Source: Nitrospira sp. (GTDB lineage Bacteria > Nitrospirota > Nitrospiria > Nitrospirales > Nitrospiraceae). From it: a stretch of 64,000 nt of DNA. Shown in pieces: positions 1-9,252 of the stretch (positions within the stretch are counted from its first letter, which is position 1; every line of letters begins with the position of its first letter). The notes under the pieces were generated by a model. It searched no databases. It was not told the origin of the DNA and worked only from the letters and a program-made list of their open reading frames with translations. The translations under genes were made by a program, and so were the position numbers. Where the stretch lies: NCBI GenBank assembly GCA_005116955.1, contig SWDI01000001.1, positions 276,464 to 340,463 of the forward strand. Direction: 5' to 3'.

Positions 1-1
1 C

Positions 2-430
2 GACGTACCTTGGCGTCTGCGATTCATGTCTGGCGCCTTGGCGGTCGGCGGCATTGCTGTTGCCGCACTTGGTTTCTTCGATACTCCCGTCGTCGCCGGA
101 GTCTTGATTGCGGTGATTGGGGGAAGCACCGCCATGTTTACGCCCTTGGTATGGACGATGCTCCAAGAATTGACGCCGGAGCATCTCCTCGGGCGAGTCT
201 TTACAAGCTTCGCAACGGGGGGGATGGCCTCTTCGATGGCTGGAATGGCTGGTTTTGGATGGGCGGCCGATCACATCGGTCCTGCTGCCAGTTTAGGAGG
301 GATCAGTCTCATTCTTCTTCTGACGGCTGCGACCGCGTGGCTATTCAGCTTTTATAAAGCACACTCCCGGGGATTGGCCGTTTCTTCATCCAGCTCCTTT
401 ACCCCGCACCCAAGCACTGCCCAATCATAG
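2..430 (+). CDS. MFS transporter, C-terminal part (gene starts left of the window)
   Basis: The frame is open from the left edge, so the start codon lies outside the window. About 142 residues remain, with hydrophobic helices separated by the turn LTPEHLLGRV, typical of the C-terminal half of MFS exporters of the MFS_3/EntS type. The visible part aligns along its whole length with the end of the MFS protein at 1725-3014: TAMFTPLVW against GAFTPIAWG, and EHLLGRVF against SHMIGRVL. The two are therefore paralogues flanking the BON gene. The tail after the last helix is short, polar and Ser-rich. A GC-rich hairpin follows 40 bases downstream. The substrate cannot be told from sequence. Confidence 0.85.
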   Translation, partial: DVPWRLRFMSGALAVGGIAVAALGFFDTPVVAGVLIAVIGGSTAMFTPLVWTMLQELTPEHLLGRVFTSFATGGMASSMAGMAGFGWAADHIGPAASLGGISLILLLTAATAWLFSFYKAHSRGLAVSSSSSFTPHPSTAQS

Positions 431-469
431 AAACCGGACCTCACGGCCTGGTTGAATGACAAGACAGAA

Positions 470-490
470 GCCTCCGGCTCAACCGGAGGC
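470..490 (+). terminator. GC-rich hairpin after the first MFS gene
   Basis: A perfect 8-bp inverted repeat (GCCTCCGG, loop CTCAA, CCGGAGGC) lies 40 bases after the MFS stop. There is no T-run, so it is either a weak intrinsic terminator or an mRNA-stabilising 3' hairpin. Confidence 0.45.
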
Positions 491-618
491 GCGTCAATCG
501 GCGCAGTTCTCTGACGAGAGAGGGCTCTCTCACCTACGCGCAGATGACAGAGCAGCATGAGCGAGTTACAATGCCTGAGAACATCTCAGGAGTGTTATTC
601 ACGAGGAGGACTCGCGCG

Positions 619-1725
619 ATGATCACATCGTCGAGAACGCTGATCGTTCTGTGTCTGAATGTGTTGGTACTGGCGCCGATAGGTGTGGGTTCAGCATTCT
701 CTGAAACACAAGAAAAGGAAGGTGCGACGGAAGCGAAGCCGCAGCCTGCTCCTGCGCCGAAAACGGATATGATGTCCACCGATCACAAAGAAGTTGTGCC
801 GGAGAAGCATACGCCACGCCCGCAGCACCACCCAGCCGATTCCGACAGTCAGCCGGCACCGCACAAGCCATCATCTGAACATAAAATGCCATCACAGCTC
901 GTTCCTCCCATCAAGGCTGATGGGCTGCCTGAACCGGAGATTAAGGAGAGAGAGTCGGCCAAAGAGAAGGAACCGGTTCAGGAGAAGGAGTTGGCCAAAG
1001 AGAAGGAGCCAGCACAGGAGAAAGAGTCGGTGAAAGAGAAGGAGCCGGTCAAGGAGAAGCAACCGGCCAAGGAAAAGCATCCGGCCAAAGAAAAACAGCC
1101 GCTCAAAGAAAAAGATCCAGCCAAAGAGAAAGAGTCGGTGAAAGAGAAGGAGCCGGCCAAAGAGAAGGAGTCAGTCAAGGAGAAAGAGCCAGTGAAGGAG
1201 AAAGAGCCAGTGAAGGAGAAAGAGCCAGTGAAGGAGAAAGAGCCAGTGAAGGAGAAAGAGACGCCCAAGAAAGCGCTTGGCTCGCTAATCTTGTCCATCA
1301 AGCTTGCACTGATGGGAGATTCACGGCTCTTCCACTACGAGATTGAGGTGGCGGACGATCAGCAAACGGTTACCCTGAGCGGGCGTGTGGTGAGTGAAGA
1401 GGAAAAGGCTGCTGCAACGGAAGTTGCACAGACCGTTCATGGCGTGAAAACCGTCATCAATAAAATTATTCTGGACAAGGACTTGGCAAAGTCGTTGCTG
1501 AAAAAACAGGATGAAATCCTGACGACGCTCATTAAAGAACGCTTCGCCAAGAGCGCCACCTTGAAAGCGGCAAACTTCGAGGTGAAGACCGAGGACGGTG
1601 TTGTCCTGCTCAACGGAACTGTACGTTTTCAGGTTATCGCACTCGAAGCTGCCGAGACAGCTCGTCAAGTGCCGGGTGTTCGAGCTGTAAACACCGAGAA
1701 GATACGGCTGGAGGGTGAGAGCTGA
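619..1725 (+). CDS. Secreted BON-domain protein with Lys/Glu repeat linker
   Basis: I chose the ATG at 619 because GAGGAGG lies about 9 bases upstream and the protein then opens with a normal signal peptide (MITSSRTLIVLCLNVLVLAP, cleavage near SAFS-ET). An in-frame ATG at 544 would add 25 residues without an evident purpose. After a Pro/His-rich stretch, residues of about 110-220 are a highly charged KEKEP(V/A/S) repeat. The C-terminal 150 residues carry two BON modules (GRVVSEEEKAAA...VHGVKTVIN and NGTVRFQVIALEAA...VPGVRAVN). BON domains bind membrane surfaces or phospholipid and occur in osmotic-shock proteins such as OsmY, so a periplasmic or envelope role is likely. The stop overlaps the start of the next MFS gene (TGATG), suggesting translational coupling. 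Confidence 0.85.
   Translation: MITSSRTLIVLCLNVLVLAPIGVGSAFSETQEKEGATEAKPQPAPAPKTDMMSTDHKEVVPEKHTPRPQHHPADSDSQPAPHKPSSEHKMPSQLVPPIKADGLPEPEIKERESAKEKEPVQEKELAKEKEPAQEKESVKEKEPVKEKQPAKEKHPAKEKQPLKEKDPAKEKESVKEKEPAKEKESVKEKEPVKEKEPVKEKEPVKEKEPVKEKETPKKALGSLILSIKLALMGDSRLFHYEIEVADDQQTVTLSGRVVSEEEKAAATEVAQTVHGVKTVINKIILDKDLAKSLLKKQDEILTTLIKERFAKSATLKAANFEVKTEDGVVLLNGTVRFQVIALEAAETARQVPGVRAVNTEKIRLEGES
1177..1260 (+). repeat. 18-bp in-frame tandem repeat in the BON gene
   Basis: Four perfect copies of AAGGAGAAAGAGCCAGTG run from 1177 to 1248, followed by a partial copy to 1260. Each unit encodes KEKEPV. Diverged units of the same pattern extend left to about 945. Copy number could change by slippage in steps of six residues without breaking the frame. 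Confidence 0.95.
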
Positions 1726-3014
1726 TGCAGGGCCGCTCCGGCTCATTGGCTGGCGCTCCCACCACAGCGGAGCAAGCAAGCAACGGTTTGGTCGAGAATC
1801 GTCCACTCCTCCTGACCCGTGATTTCGGACTTGTGTGGTCCGGACAACTGATTTCTCAAATAGGCGACGGTGTCTCCAAGCTGGCCCTGCTGTGGTTTGT
1901 CTATGCCGTCACCGGGTCACCACTGAAGACCTCTATCATTGGGCTGCTACAGACGATTCCCCCGATTGTTCTTGGCCCTCTCATCGGCGTGTATGTCGAC
2001 CGACTTCCGAAGAAAGTCCTGTTGATCACGAGCGATATTCTGCGTGCGGTGCTCCTCGGGTTGATTCCCTGTCTGATCCCGGTGGAATCCTTTACTGTCT
2101 CGGTGTTGTACGTCTTGGTGTTCCTCCATGCCATTTCCACGGCGGTATTCGGTCCAGCGCTGACCGCTGCGATACCGGAGTTCGTACCCAAAACGAAGTT
2201 CACCGCTGCCAATGCCCTTCTCCAAGGTACCACCAGCCTCGGTATTATCTTCGGTCCGGCGCTCAGTGGATTGGGGATTGCCGCGTATGGATCGCAAGAA
2301 GTGCTCTGTATCAATGCGGCAACCTATCTGATTTCAGCTGCGTGTCTCGCACTGGTCCGTTTTGCCAAGCCCGCCACACATTCCCCATTGCTCGCATCAA
2401 AGCCATCCATGTTGCAGGATATGGTCGAGGGGATACGGTATGGCCTCATGACCCAACCGGGACTCTTGCTCTTGACGGGCACCGCCGCGCTCTATACGTT
2501 TGGCACCAGTGCGTGGACCGCATTGCTCCCGGTGTTTGCGAGGAAACTGCTTGGGCTGGGCCCGGTTGAGGTCGGCTATCTCTGGTCGGCCCTCGGTGTC
2601 GGCTTGCTAGTGACATCGATCGGACTTCTGTGGGTGACAGATTGGACGGTCAAGGATCGCATGCGCCTGATTATGGGCGCCAGCGTATTGAGCGGTGCCG
2701 CGCTGTGTGCATTCACCTGGACGGTTGATCCCTACCTCGCCGGTCTCTTTATGGGACTCATCGGCTGTGGCATGGGTGCGTTTACGCCGATTGCCTGGGG
2801 CATCATTCAAGAAATTGTACCCAGTCACATGATCGGTCGAGTCCTAGGGTTGTATGGAACCGGAGCCATGACTGCTGCCATTGGAGGAATCTCTGCCTTT
2901 GGATGGATTACGGAGCAACAGGGCCCTGAAACCAGCATCCTCGGGATCGCACTTATTTTCATGCTGACGGGCTTGGTTGCCACACGGATGAGTCGAGTGA
3001 GTGCGAACACATAA
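1725..3014 (+). CDS. MFS transporter (EntS/MFS_3-like exporter)
   Basis: A 429-residue protein with about 12 hydrophobic segments and the MFS signature loop GVYVDRLPKKVLL (GxxxDRxxRR type) between helices 2 and 3. The second half carries FTPIAWGIIQEIVPSHMIGR, shared with the partial MFS gene at the left edge. The fold and topology match proton-driven drug or siderophore exporters, but no substrate-defining feature is visible. The ATG shares a base with the TGA of the BON gene, so the two are probably co-translated. The debranching-enzyme gene begins 12 bases after the stop in the same direction. Confidence 0.88.
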   Translation: MQGRSGSLAGAPTTAEQASNGLVENRPLLLTRDFGLVWSGQLISQIGDGVSKLALLWFVYAVTGSPLKTSIIGLLQTIPPIVLGPLIGVYVDRLPKKVLLITSDILRAVLLGLIPCLIPVESFTVSVLYVLVFLHAISTAVFGPALTAAIPEFVPKTKFTAANALLQGTTSLGIIFGPALSGLGIAAYGSQEVLCINAATYLISAACLALVRFAKPATHSPLLASKPSMLQDMVEGIRYGLMTQPGLLLLTGTAALYTFGTSAWTALLPVFARKLLGLGPVEVGYLWSALGVGLLVTSIGLLWVTDWTVKDRMRLIMGASVLSGAALCAFTWTVDPYLAGLFMGLIGCGMGAFTPIAWGIIQEIVPSHMIGRVLGLYGTGAMTAAIGGISAFGWITEQQGPETSILGIALIFMLTGLVATRMSRVSANT

Positions 3015-3026
3015 AGGAACCAGTTC

Positions 3027-5195
3027 ATGAACGACATCATCCGCTGGAATGATCAATACTATATACGTGCATCATCTTCGTTGGCCGATGGGCGCACAGA
3101 GGTCTTGAAACAGGGAGAGACCTTTGCGGTGTTTGATCGCTATGGCGATATTCACCACGCGCTCTCCGGTCCGCAGGGCCTCTACCACGAAGGCACACGC
3201 TTCCTGTCGCGGTTCGAACTGTTGTTGCAGGCGCAGCGTCCAATGCTCCTGAGTGCCACAGTGAAAGATGACAATGCCCTCTTCACCGGCGACCTCACCA
3301 ACCCGGATTTGGTATTGGACGGACAACGGCCTATCCCGCGCGGCATGCTCCATGTGTGCCGCACACGATTTCTATGGCAAGGGACCTGTCACGAGCGCAT
3401 TCGTGTCCACAACTACGGGACCACGAAGGTTCCCCTCTCACTCACCTTCATCCTGGAGACGGATTTCGCTGACCTCTTCGAAGCGAGAGGTCGACAGCGG
3501 CCACGTCGTGGGTCGAGTCTCAAGACTCTTCGCTCTAAAGCTGGACTGGTGTTTGGGTACAAAGGTCTTGATGGGACCATTCGCCGAACGTCTGTCCGAT
3601 GCTCTCCGGAACCAAAACGGGTGACGTCCGACGGCTTCGTGATCGAATCGACCATTCCTTCGCACGCAAATTTAACATGGGAGATCTCCATCGCGTGTGA
3701 AGTCGAGCCACAACGGAACCGAAAATCACTCGCCTATGACCGAGCGCGCCATGAGGCGGATCGGGCATTGCAAAGCGACAAAGCCGATGATGCCCACGTC
3801 TATACGGCAAACGAACAATTCAACCACTGGTTGAACCGATCATTAGCTGATCTCCACATGTTGATCTCAGCAACCCCGCAGGGACTCTATCCCTACGCCG
3901 GAGTTCCCTGGTTCAGCGTGCCATTCGGTCGAGATGGCATCATCACCGCGCTTCAGATGTTGTGGATGAATCCACTGTTTGCTCGTGGGGTGTTAGGATT
4001 TCTGGCTGCGACACAGGCGACTGATGTTCGACCTGAGCAGGATGCAGAGCCTGGAAAGATTTTGCATGAGACGCGCCAAGGGGAGATGGCGGCCCTGGGC
4101 GAGATCCCCTTCGGGAAATACTACGGCAGCGTCGATGCGACGCCGCTCTTCATCGTCCTGGCCGGGGCGTACTACGAACGTACCGGCGATCGCCAGTTTC
4201 TTACGACCATCTGGCCGCATATTCAGCTCGCTCTCCAGTGGATCGATCAGTACGGCGACCCGACCGGCATGGGCTTCACCACCTATGCGCGGCAGTCTGC
4301 CAATGGACTCGTGCATCAAGGATGGAAAGATTCTCATGATTCTGTCTTTCATGCGGATGGAACGGCTGCGAACGGACCGATCGCTCTGTGCGAGGTTCAG
4401 GCCTACGTGTATCGAGCCAAACGAGCGGCGGCAGACGTGGCGCGGGCGTTGGGAGATATCGATCACGCCGATCGATTGGTGAAGGAAGCCGAGTCACTTC
4501 GCGAACGGTTCGAGCGCGCGTTTTGGTGTGAAAGGCTCGGTTCCTATGCCCTGGCTTTGGACGGAAAGGGGCGTCCCTGTTGCGTGCGTACGTCGAACGC
4601 GGGCCATTGTCTCTATGCCGGTATTGCCGGGCAGGATCGCGGTAGACGTACTGCCCGAGCTCTGTTGCGCGAAGATATGTTCAGCGGATGGGGCATCAGA
4701 ACACTTGCCACATCGGAGGCGCGCTACAATCCCATGTCCTATCACAACGGATCTGTGTGGCCTCACGACAACGCCATGATTGCAGTCGGCATGGCGGCCT
4801 ACGGATATAAAGAAGGGGCGATGAAGATCCTCACCGGACTCTTCGACGCCAGTCTGTTTCTCGACCTCCACCGAATGCCAGAGTTGTTCTGCGGATTTTC
4901 CCGGCGTCCGGGAGAAAGTCCGACACGCTATCCCACGGCCTGTGCCCCGCAAGCCTGGGCGGCTGGTGCCGGTTTTCAGGCATTGCAAGCCTGCTTGGGT
5001 TTACAGATCGATGGGACTCGGAGCCTCGTGCAGTTCGTACATCCCGTTCTCCCACCGTTCCTGGAACGAGTCGAATTGCGGAACCTCAGGATTGGAACTG
5101 CGAGCCTCGACCTCGTGCTCGATCGTCATGAAAAAGAAGTGGCCCTGAGGGTCGCCCGGCGCACTGGCGAGGTGGCCGTCGTGCTCACGATGTAG
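3027..5195 (+). CDS. Amylo-alpha-1,6-glucosidase (glycogen debranching enzyme family)
   Basis: A 722-residue cytoplasmic protein with no signal peptide. Residues of about 30-230 form the N-terminal beta-rich debranching-enzyme domain (FDRYGDIHHALSGPQGLYHEGTRF and related). Residues of about 270-700 form the (alpha/alpha)6 catalytic barrel, with WFSVPFGRDGIITALQ, HQGWKDSHDS carrying the likely acid residue, and MSYHNGSVWPHDNAMIA. Such enzymes remove alpha-1,6 branches from glycogen or act on related oligosaccharides. The start at 3027 has an AAAGGAACC ribosome-binding site. The last 11 bases overlap convergently with the ATPase gene, leaving no room for a terminator. Specificity is uncertain because the family also includes enzymes of unknown substrate. 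Confidence 0.88.
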   Translation: MNDIIRWNDQYYIRASSSLADGRTEVLKQGETFAVFDRYGDIHHALSGPQGLYHEGTRFLSRFELLLQAQRPMLLSATVKDDNALFTGDLTNPDLVLDGQRPIPRGMLHVCRTRFLWQGTCHERIRVHNYGTTKVPLSLTFILETDFADLFEARGRQRPRRGSSLKTLRSKAGLVFGYKGLDGTIRRTSVRCSPEPKRVTSDGFVIESTIPSHANLTWEISIACEVEPQRNRKSLAYDRARHEADRALQSDKADDAHVYTANEQFNHWLNRSLADLHMLISATPQGLYPYAGVPWFSVPFGRDGIITALQMLWMNPLFARGVLGFLAATQATDVRPEQDAEPGKILHETRQGEMAALGEIPFGKYYGSVDATPLFIVLAGAYYERTGDRQFLTTIWPHIQLALQWIDQYGDPTGMGFTTYARQSANGLVHQGWKDSHDSVFHADGTAANGPIALCEVQAYVYRAKRAAADVARALGDIDHADRLVKEAESLRERFERAFWCERLGSYALALDGKGRPCCVRTSNAGHCLYAGIAGQDRGRRTARALLREDMFSGWGIRTLATSEARYNPMSYHNGSVWPHDNAMIAVGMAAYGYKEGAMKILTGLFDASLFLDLHRMPELFCGFSRRPGESPTRYPTACAPQAWAAGAGFQALQACLGLQIDGTRSLVQFVHPVLPPFLERVELRNLRIGTASLDLVLDRHEKEVALRVARRTGEVAVVLTM

Positions 5196-8013
5196 TTCCC
5201 ACCCCTTTGTGTATCGTCTTCGTCTCGGGACCAACGTCATTCGTAATATGTAAACGCCGGTTTACGATGAACTTCCGCCCCTCCTCCGCTGACAAGAGTG
5301 CCAGCGCCCCGAACACGAGTGGTCCGAAGATCCAGAGAGGCAAGGGGCTGGTTCCGAAGATCTCGTTCCCGATCGGTGTGTAGGTGATGAGCGCCAAGAT
5401 GATCAGCTCGGTGAGAATCCCCCACAGAATGAGCGGGTTGGTCAACCATCCGAGTCGAGCCACCGACAGATGGTCGGATCGACAGGCGAACACGTTCGCG
5501 ACTTGTGCGAACACGATCCCGGCGAAGGTGACGGTTGTTGCCTCCCGATATAATGGAGAGGACCAATCCAGGTGTTCTCCCCAGGTCCAACCCTGACTGT
5601 TGAGATAGAGTAAGAATCCTCCCATCGCGATCCCTGCCTCAATGAGCCCGAGGAACAGATAGGCCCGCAGCAGGATCGGGAGGCTCAGCAGTCGCTCGCT
5701 TCGTGCGCGCGGTGGAAGGTCCATGACATCGGATTGTGGCCGCTCTATCCCGAGGCCCAGGGCGGGGATCATGTCGGTTCCGAGGTCGACTGCCAAGACT
5801 TGCGGAATTGTGAGGGCCAGCGGCATGCCGATGAAACCATAGCCAAGAAATGGGACGATTTCTGGGACGTTGCTCGCCAGTATGTAGGACGAGAATTTGC
5901 GAATGTTGTCATAGACAGTGCGGCCCTCTTCGATCGCACTCACGATCGTCGCGAAGTTGTCGTCGAGCAGTATCATGTCGGCTGTTTCTTTGGCGACATC
6001 CGTGCCGGTGATGCCCATCGCGATGCCGATGTCGGCTTTCTTGAGAGCCGGCGCGTCATTGACTCCGTCGCCGGTAACTCCAACCACTTCCCCCATCTCC
6101 TTGAACGTGGACACGATCCGCATCTTGTGGCGCGGGGCCATCCGGGCAAAGATCGGGTCCGGTTCGCCTGGCCGAGACGGGGTCAGCAGCTGACGGAGTT
6201 GCTCGTCGCTCATCTTATCGAGCTGCGGCCCTTCGATGACCGGGACGAAACTGCTCGGCGACGATGCAGCCTGTTCAGGAACCAGGCCGATCTTGCGTGC
6301 CACAGCCAGTGCCGTGAGCGGATGGTCTCCGGTGACCATCAAGATGCGGACCCCGGCTCTTTGGCATTTCGTGATGGCTTCGGGCACTTCTCGGTGCGGC
6401 GGATCCATCATGGCCACCAGTCCGAGGAACGTCAGGTCTGACTCAATCGTTTCCACTTCAATGTGCACAGGCTGATGGGCCACTTCACGCATGGCAACGG
6501 CCAACACGCGATAGGCCTGCTCGGCAAAGGATCGGCTTTGGCTCAGGATGTGCGTGCGCTCGTCCGAGGTCATCGTTATGGCATGACCATGAACGTGAGT
6601 GTTGGCGCAGAGAGGTAAGACCGATTCCGGAGCGCCTTTGGTGAATGCGATGAGTCGTCCTTCTGCCCAATGGAGGGTGCTCATCCGCTTCCGATCTGCA
6701 TCGAACGCCAACTCCCCCATGCGGCGCAGGGGAGGTCGGTGGGCCAGCCCATGTTCAACGGCAAATTCCAACAACGCAACTTCCGTCGGATCGCCGGTGA
6801 CCACGAAACGTCCATCGGACTTCCGGACGCGCTTGGCGTTGTGGCAATGAAGAAGCGCATCGAAGAAGGAACGCCATTGCTCGGTGTCGGTGGTACCGAT
6901 CATGCGGCCTCTGGTGAAAAAACAACCCTCTCGTGATTCGATCACTAGTCCGTCGGCGAAGAAGCGATCCACTTTCATGCGATTTTCCGTCAATGTCCCC
7001 GTCTTATCCGTGCAAATCACTCTGGTGCAGCCGAGGGTCTCAACGGAGGGTAGGTGCTTGATCAACGCGTTGCGCTTCGCCATTCGAAGGCTGCTCATGG
7101 CAAGGGCGAGAGTGACGGTTGGGAGTAACCCCTCCGGCACATTGGCCACGATGATGCCGATGCCGAAGATCGCACTGATCCAGAATCCGAGTCCCGTTGA
7201 GACACCGATCACGAAGAACGTGGCTCCCATGGCTAATGAAATGACGCCGACGATACGGGTGACCTTAATGATCTCTTGCTGAAGGGGGCTGAATTCGGTT
7301 TCGACCGTGGTGGTGAGTGCGGCGATCTTGCCGAACTCCGAACGCATCCCAGTGGCGAAGACGACGGCGCGACCATGTCCCGATAGGATCGTGGTGCCGG
7401 CAAAGACAAGATTCGGGAGGTCGAGCCAATGTCCGTCTTGTGTGGCCTCGGCTATCCGTCGTTTTGGTCTTGATTCGCCGGTCAAGGCGGCATTGTCCAC
7501 CCGCATGCCTATTGCTTCAATGAGGCGCGCATCGGCCGGCACCCGTTCGCCTTCTTCTAAGATCAGCACATCGCCGGGCACGATTTCGTTTCGTACGGCT
7601 TCGACGGATTGCCCGCCTCTCGTGACCCACGCTTTGCTCGGCAGGAGGCGGCGGAGTGCCTGAACGGCGTGTTCCGCTTTGTACTCCTGGAAAAAAGCGA
7701 ACCCGGCGTTGATGATGATGACGCCGAGGATGGCCCAACCCAGCGTGGCCATACCCTCACCGGGTCGCATGAAGTCGGCCGCAAAGGAGAGGCCGGCGGC
7801 GATCCAGAGGAGGATGGCGAGGAAGTGGGTGAAATGGCGGAGGAGTCCACGGAGGAGCAAGTAGCGATCCGGCTCGACGAGAACATTCGGTCCGTATCGA
7901 GCCAATCGCCGTTGCGCCTCATCGGAAGACAAACCACCGTTGCTGGTTTCCAGCCGCTTCAGCACATCTTCGATCGGAAGCTGGTGAATGTCGTGATGGC
8001 TGAACTCAGGCAC
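5185..8013 (-). CDS. P2-type cation-transporting ATPase, Na+/K+-ATPase-like
   Basis: 942 residues. Order: cation-ATPase N-terminal domain (residues 5-70), TM1-2, actuator domain with TGES (178-181), TM3-4 with VANVPEGLLPTV (289-300), phosphorylation site CTDKTGTLTE with Asp336, nucleotide-binding domain, hinge GDGVNDAPA, and six C-terminal helices. The ion-site helices resemble eukaryotic P2C pumps more than typical Ca2+ pumps: PEGL in TM4, ASNVPEIVPF in TM5, and VDLGTDMIPALGLGIE in TM6 with both aspartates of the Na,K-ATPase motif. Transport of Na+, K+ or Ca2+ is therefore possible; the cation is inferred, not shown. Its start overlaps the end of the upstream universal stress gene by 8 bases, so the two form an operon. 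Confidence 0.92.
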   Translation of the reverse strand: MPEFSHHDIHQLPIEDVLKRLETSNGGLSSDEAQRRLARYGPNVLVEPDRYLLLRGLLRHFTHFLAILLWIAAGLSFAADFMRPGEGMATLGWAILGVIIINAGFAFFQEYKAEHAVQALRRLLPSKAWVTRGGQSVEAVRNEIVPGDVLILEEGERVPADARLIEAIGMRVDNAALTGESRPKRRIAEATQDGHWLDLPNLVFAGTTILSGHGRAVVFATGMRSEFGKIAALTTTVETEFSPLQQEIIKVTRIVGVISLAMGATFFVIGVSTGLGFWISAIFGIGIIVANVPEGLLPTVTLALAMSSLRMAKRNALIKHLPSVETLGCTRVICTDKTGTLTENRMKVDRFFADGLVIESREGCFFTRGRMIGTTDTEQWRSFFDALLHCHNAKRVRKSDGRFVVTGDPTEVALLEFAVEHGLAHRPPLRRMGELAFDADRKRMSTLHWAEGRLIAFTKGAPESVLPLCANTHVHGHAITMTSDERTHILSQSRSFAEQAYRVLAVAMREVAHQPVHIEVETIESDLTFLGLVAMMDPPHREVPEAITKCQRAGVRILMVTGDHPLTALAVARKIGLVPEQAASSPSSFVPVIEGPQLDKMSDEQLRQLLTPSRPGEPDPIFARMAPRHKMRIVSTFKEMGEVVGVTGDGVNDAPALKKADIGIAMGITGTDVAKETADMILLDDNFATIVSAIEEGRTVYDNIRKFSSYILASNVPEIVPFLGYGFIGMPLALTIPQVLAVDLGTDMIPALGLGIERPQSDVMDLPPRARSERLLSLPILLRAYLFLGLIEAGIAMGGFLLYLNSQGWTWGEHLDWSSPLYREATTVTFAGIVFAQVANVFACRSDHLSVARLGWLTNPLILWGILTELIILALITYTPIGNEIFGTSPLPLWIFGPLVFGALALLSAEEGRKFIVNRRLHITNDVGPETKTIHKGVGTTS

Positions 8014-8911
8014 GGGCGCCTCGTACGATCAGCACCGAGCAGGGAGCATGTCTGAGCAGACTTTCGGATACACTCCCAAGATAGAGTCGCTCGCTCTTCG
8101 TCAAATCGCGAGATCCGATGACTAAGAGTTCGTCACGATTGGCTTCGATATGTTTGACGATGGTCTCGATGACGTGGTCCATCTGGACCTGCGTCGCGAC
8201 CAGAAAGCCATCTTTAATGAACGCATTCCGTACGCTGTTGACGAATGCGGCGGCCCGCTCCATGACCGGCTTGGTCAATTCGGCCAGCTGCGATTCGGAT
8301 AAGTACCGGGCGGCAAAGTCCGTGACGGGACTCTCCACTGAAGAGAGAATCGTGACGGTGGCGGTCTCTGGAAGAAGGTAGGATCGTAGAAACTTCGCGG
8401 CGGCCCGTGACGGTTTGGAGTCGTCGACGGCGAGCGTGACATGGAGAAGTTTGTGCGTCGGTTGTTTCACGATCCACACGGAACAGGGAGCCATTGAGGC
8501 AACTTGGCGCGAAATACTTCCCAGTAAGAACCCTTGAATATCGCTGAGTCCGCGCGATCCCATGATGATCAGATCCGCCTTCAAGCGACGCGCTTCTCTG
8601 GCGATGGTCTTCGCCAGTGGGCCATGAGCCAAGATGGTTTGGATGGTTGAGCGTGGTGCCGTGGCTGCCTGACCCAGGGCCACGCGGGCTGATCGCGCGG
8701 CATCTCGAAGAACAATGCCACCTGCTTTTTCCATGGCGGCGAGTGCTCGGCGCTCACCGATGGGGTTCTTTCCGGCAAGTGCTTGGAGAGCCGGCTTGTC
8801 GACGACGTGCAGAAGCGTCACCTGTTCAGGCTCTCGGCTGGCAAGCGCCTCAAGCGCCTGGACCCCCCACTGGGAATGCTCCGACCCATCGACCGCACAT
8901 AAGATCCGCAT
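8006..8911 (-). CDS. Universal stress protein, two UspA domains
   Basis: 301 residues in two tandem UspA folds. Domain 1 begins MRILCAVDGSEHS and ends with the nucleotide-binding motif GSRGLSDIQGFLLGSISRQV. Domain 2 begins LHVTLAVDDSKPS and ends with the weaker GSRDLTKSERLYLGSVSESL. The G-2x-G-9x-G(S/T) pattern suggests ATP binding in domain 1. It is the first gene of a leftward operon and overlaps the start of the P-type ATPase gene by 8 bases, so it may link stress or nucleotide status to ion pumping (inference). It is one of five universal stress proteins in the window. Confidence 0.9.
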   Translation of the reverse strand: MRILCAVDGSEHSQWGVQALEALASREPEQVTLLHVVDKPALQALAGKNPIGERRALAAMEKAGGIVLRDAARSARVALGQAATAPRSTIQTILAHGPLAKTIAREARRLKADLIIMGSRGLSDIQGFLLGSISRQVASMAPCSVWIVKQPTHKLLHVTLAVDDSKPSRAAAKFLRSYLLPETATVTILSSVESPVTDFAARYLSESQLAELTKPVMERAAAFVNSVRNAFIKDGFLVATQVQMDHVIETIVKHIEANRDELLVIGSRDLTKSERLYLGSVSESLLRHAPCSVLIVRGARA

Positions 8912-9252
8912 GATCGCTTCCCCTCCTCGGCGAAGGTGAGTGTGTGGAAATCATTCTGGGTATCAGACCTGCATTGGATGTGCCTGTGAGAAGACGTCAT
9001 ATAAAGGAAGAATGGGCTCTCTCCCAATGAGTTATGGAGGAAGGCGCTCTTTTATCTCTTCGAGATGTTGCGGCATTTTGCAGCAGGAGCAGATGAGCCA
9101 CTGTGGTAATTCGCGTCAGTTGAGCTGGCTTCAACGCGATCGTCAGGTTGGCGGGATGATGGGCAAATTGTCTCAGAGATGAAGTGGGAGTTGCATTGCA
9201 GGCGGCCGGTGAAAGGAAGTGTTCTGTACCTAGCTGTGTCTAAGGAGGGGCG
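8912..9252. other. Divergent intergenic region, universal stress gene / CBS gene
   Basis: About 340 bases between two divergent genes, so it should hold promoters for both. A short open frame (about 9012-9182, MGSLPMSYGG...MMGKLSQR) exists, but its ribosome-binding site is badly spaced and I do not call it. A clear AAGGAGG lies just before 9253. No convincing operator was seen. Confidence 0.4.

Noticed and set aside
1177-1260. Tandem 18-bp units resembling a CRISPR-like array
   Set aside because: Repeats are contiguous without spacers and lie in frame inside a coding gene.
978-1301. Minus-strand frame rich in SFSFTGS repeats
   Set aside because: Antisense translation of the KEKEP repeat; not a gene.
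8006-8013. Overlap of the universal stress gene and ATPase gene as a frameshift
   Set aside because: Both ends fit their families, and an 8-base overlap is ordinary operon spacing.
9012-9182. Short frame MGSLPMSYGG...KLSQR ahead of the first CBS gene
   Set aside because: Ribosome-binding site only 2-3 bases from the ATG and no family; left as intergenic.
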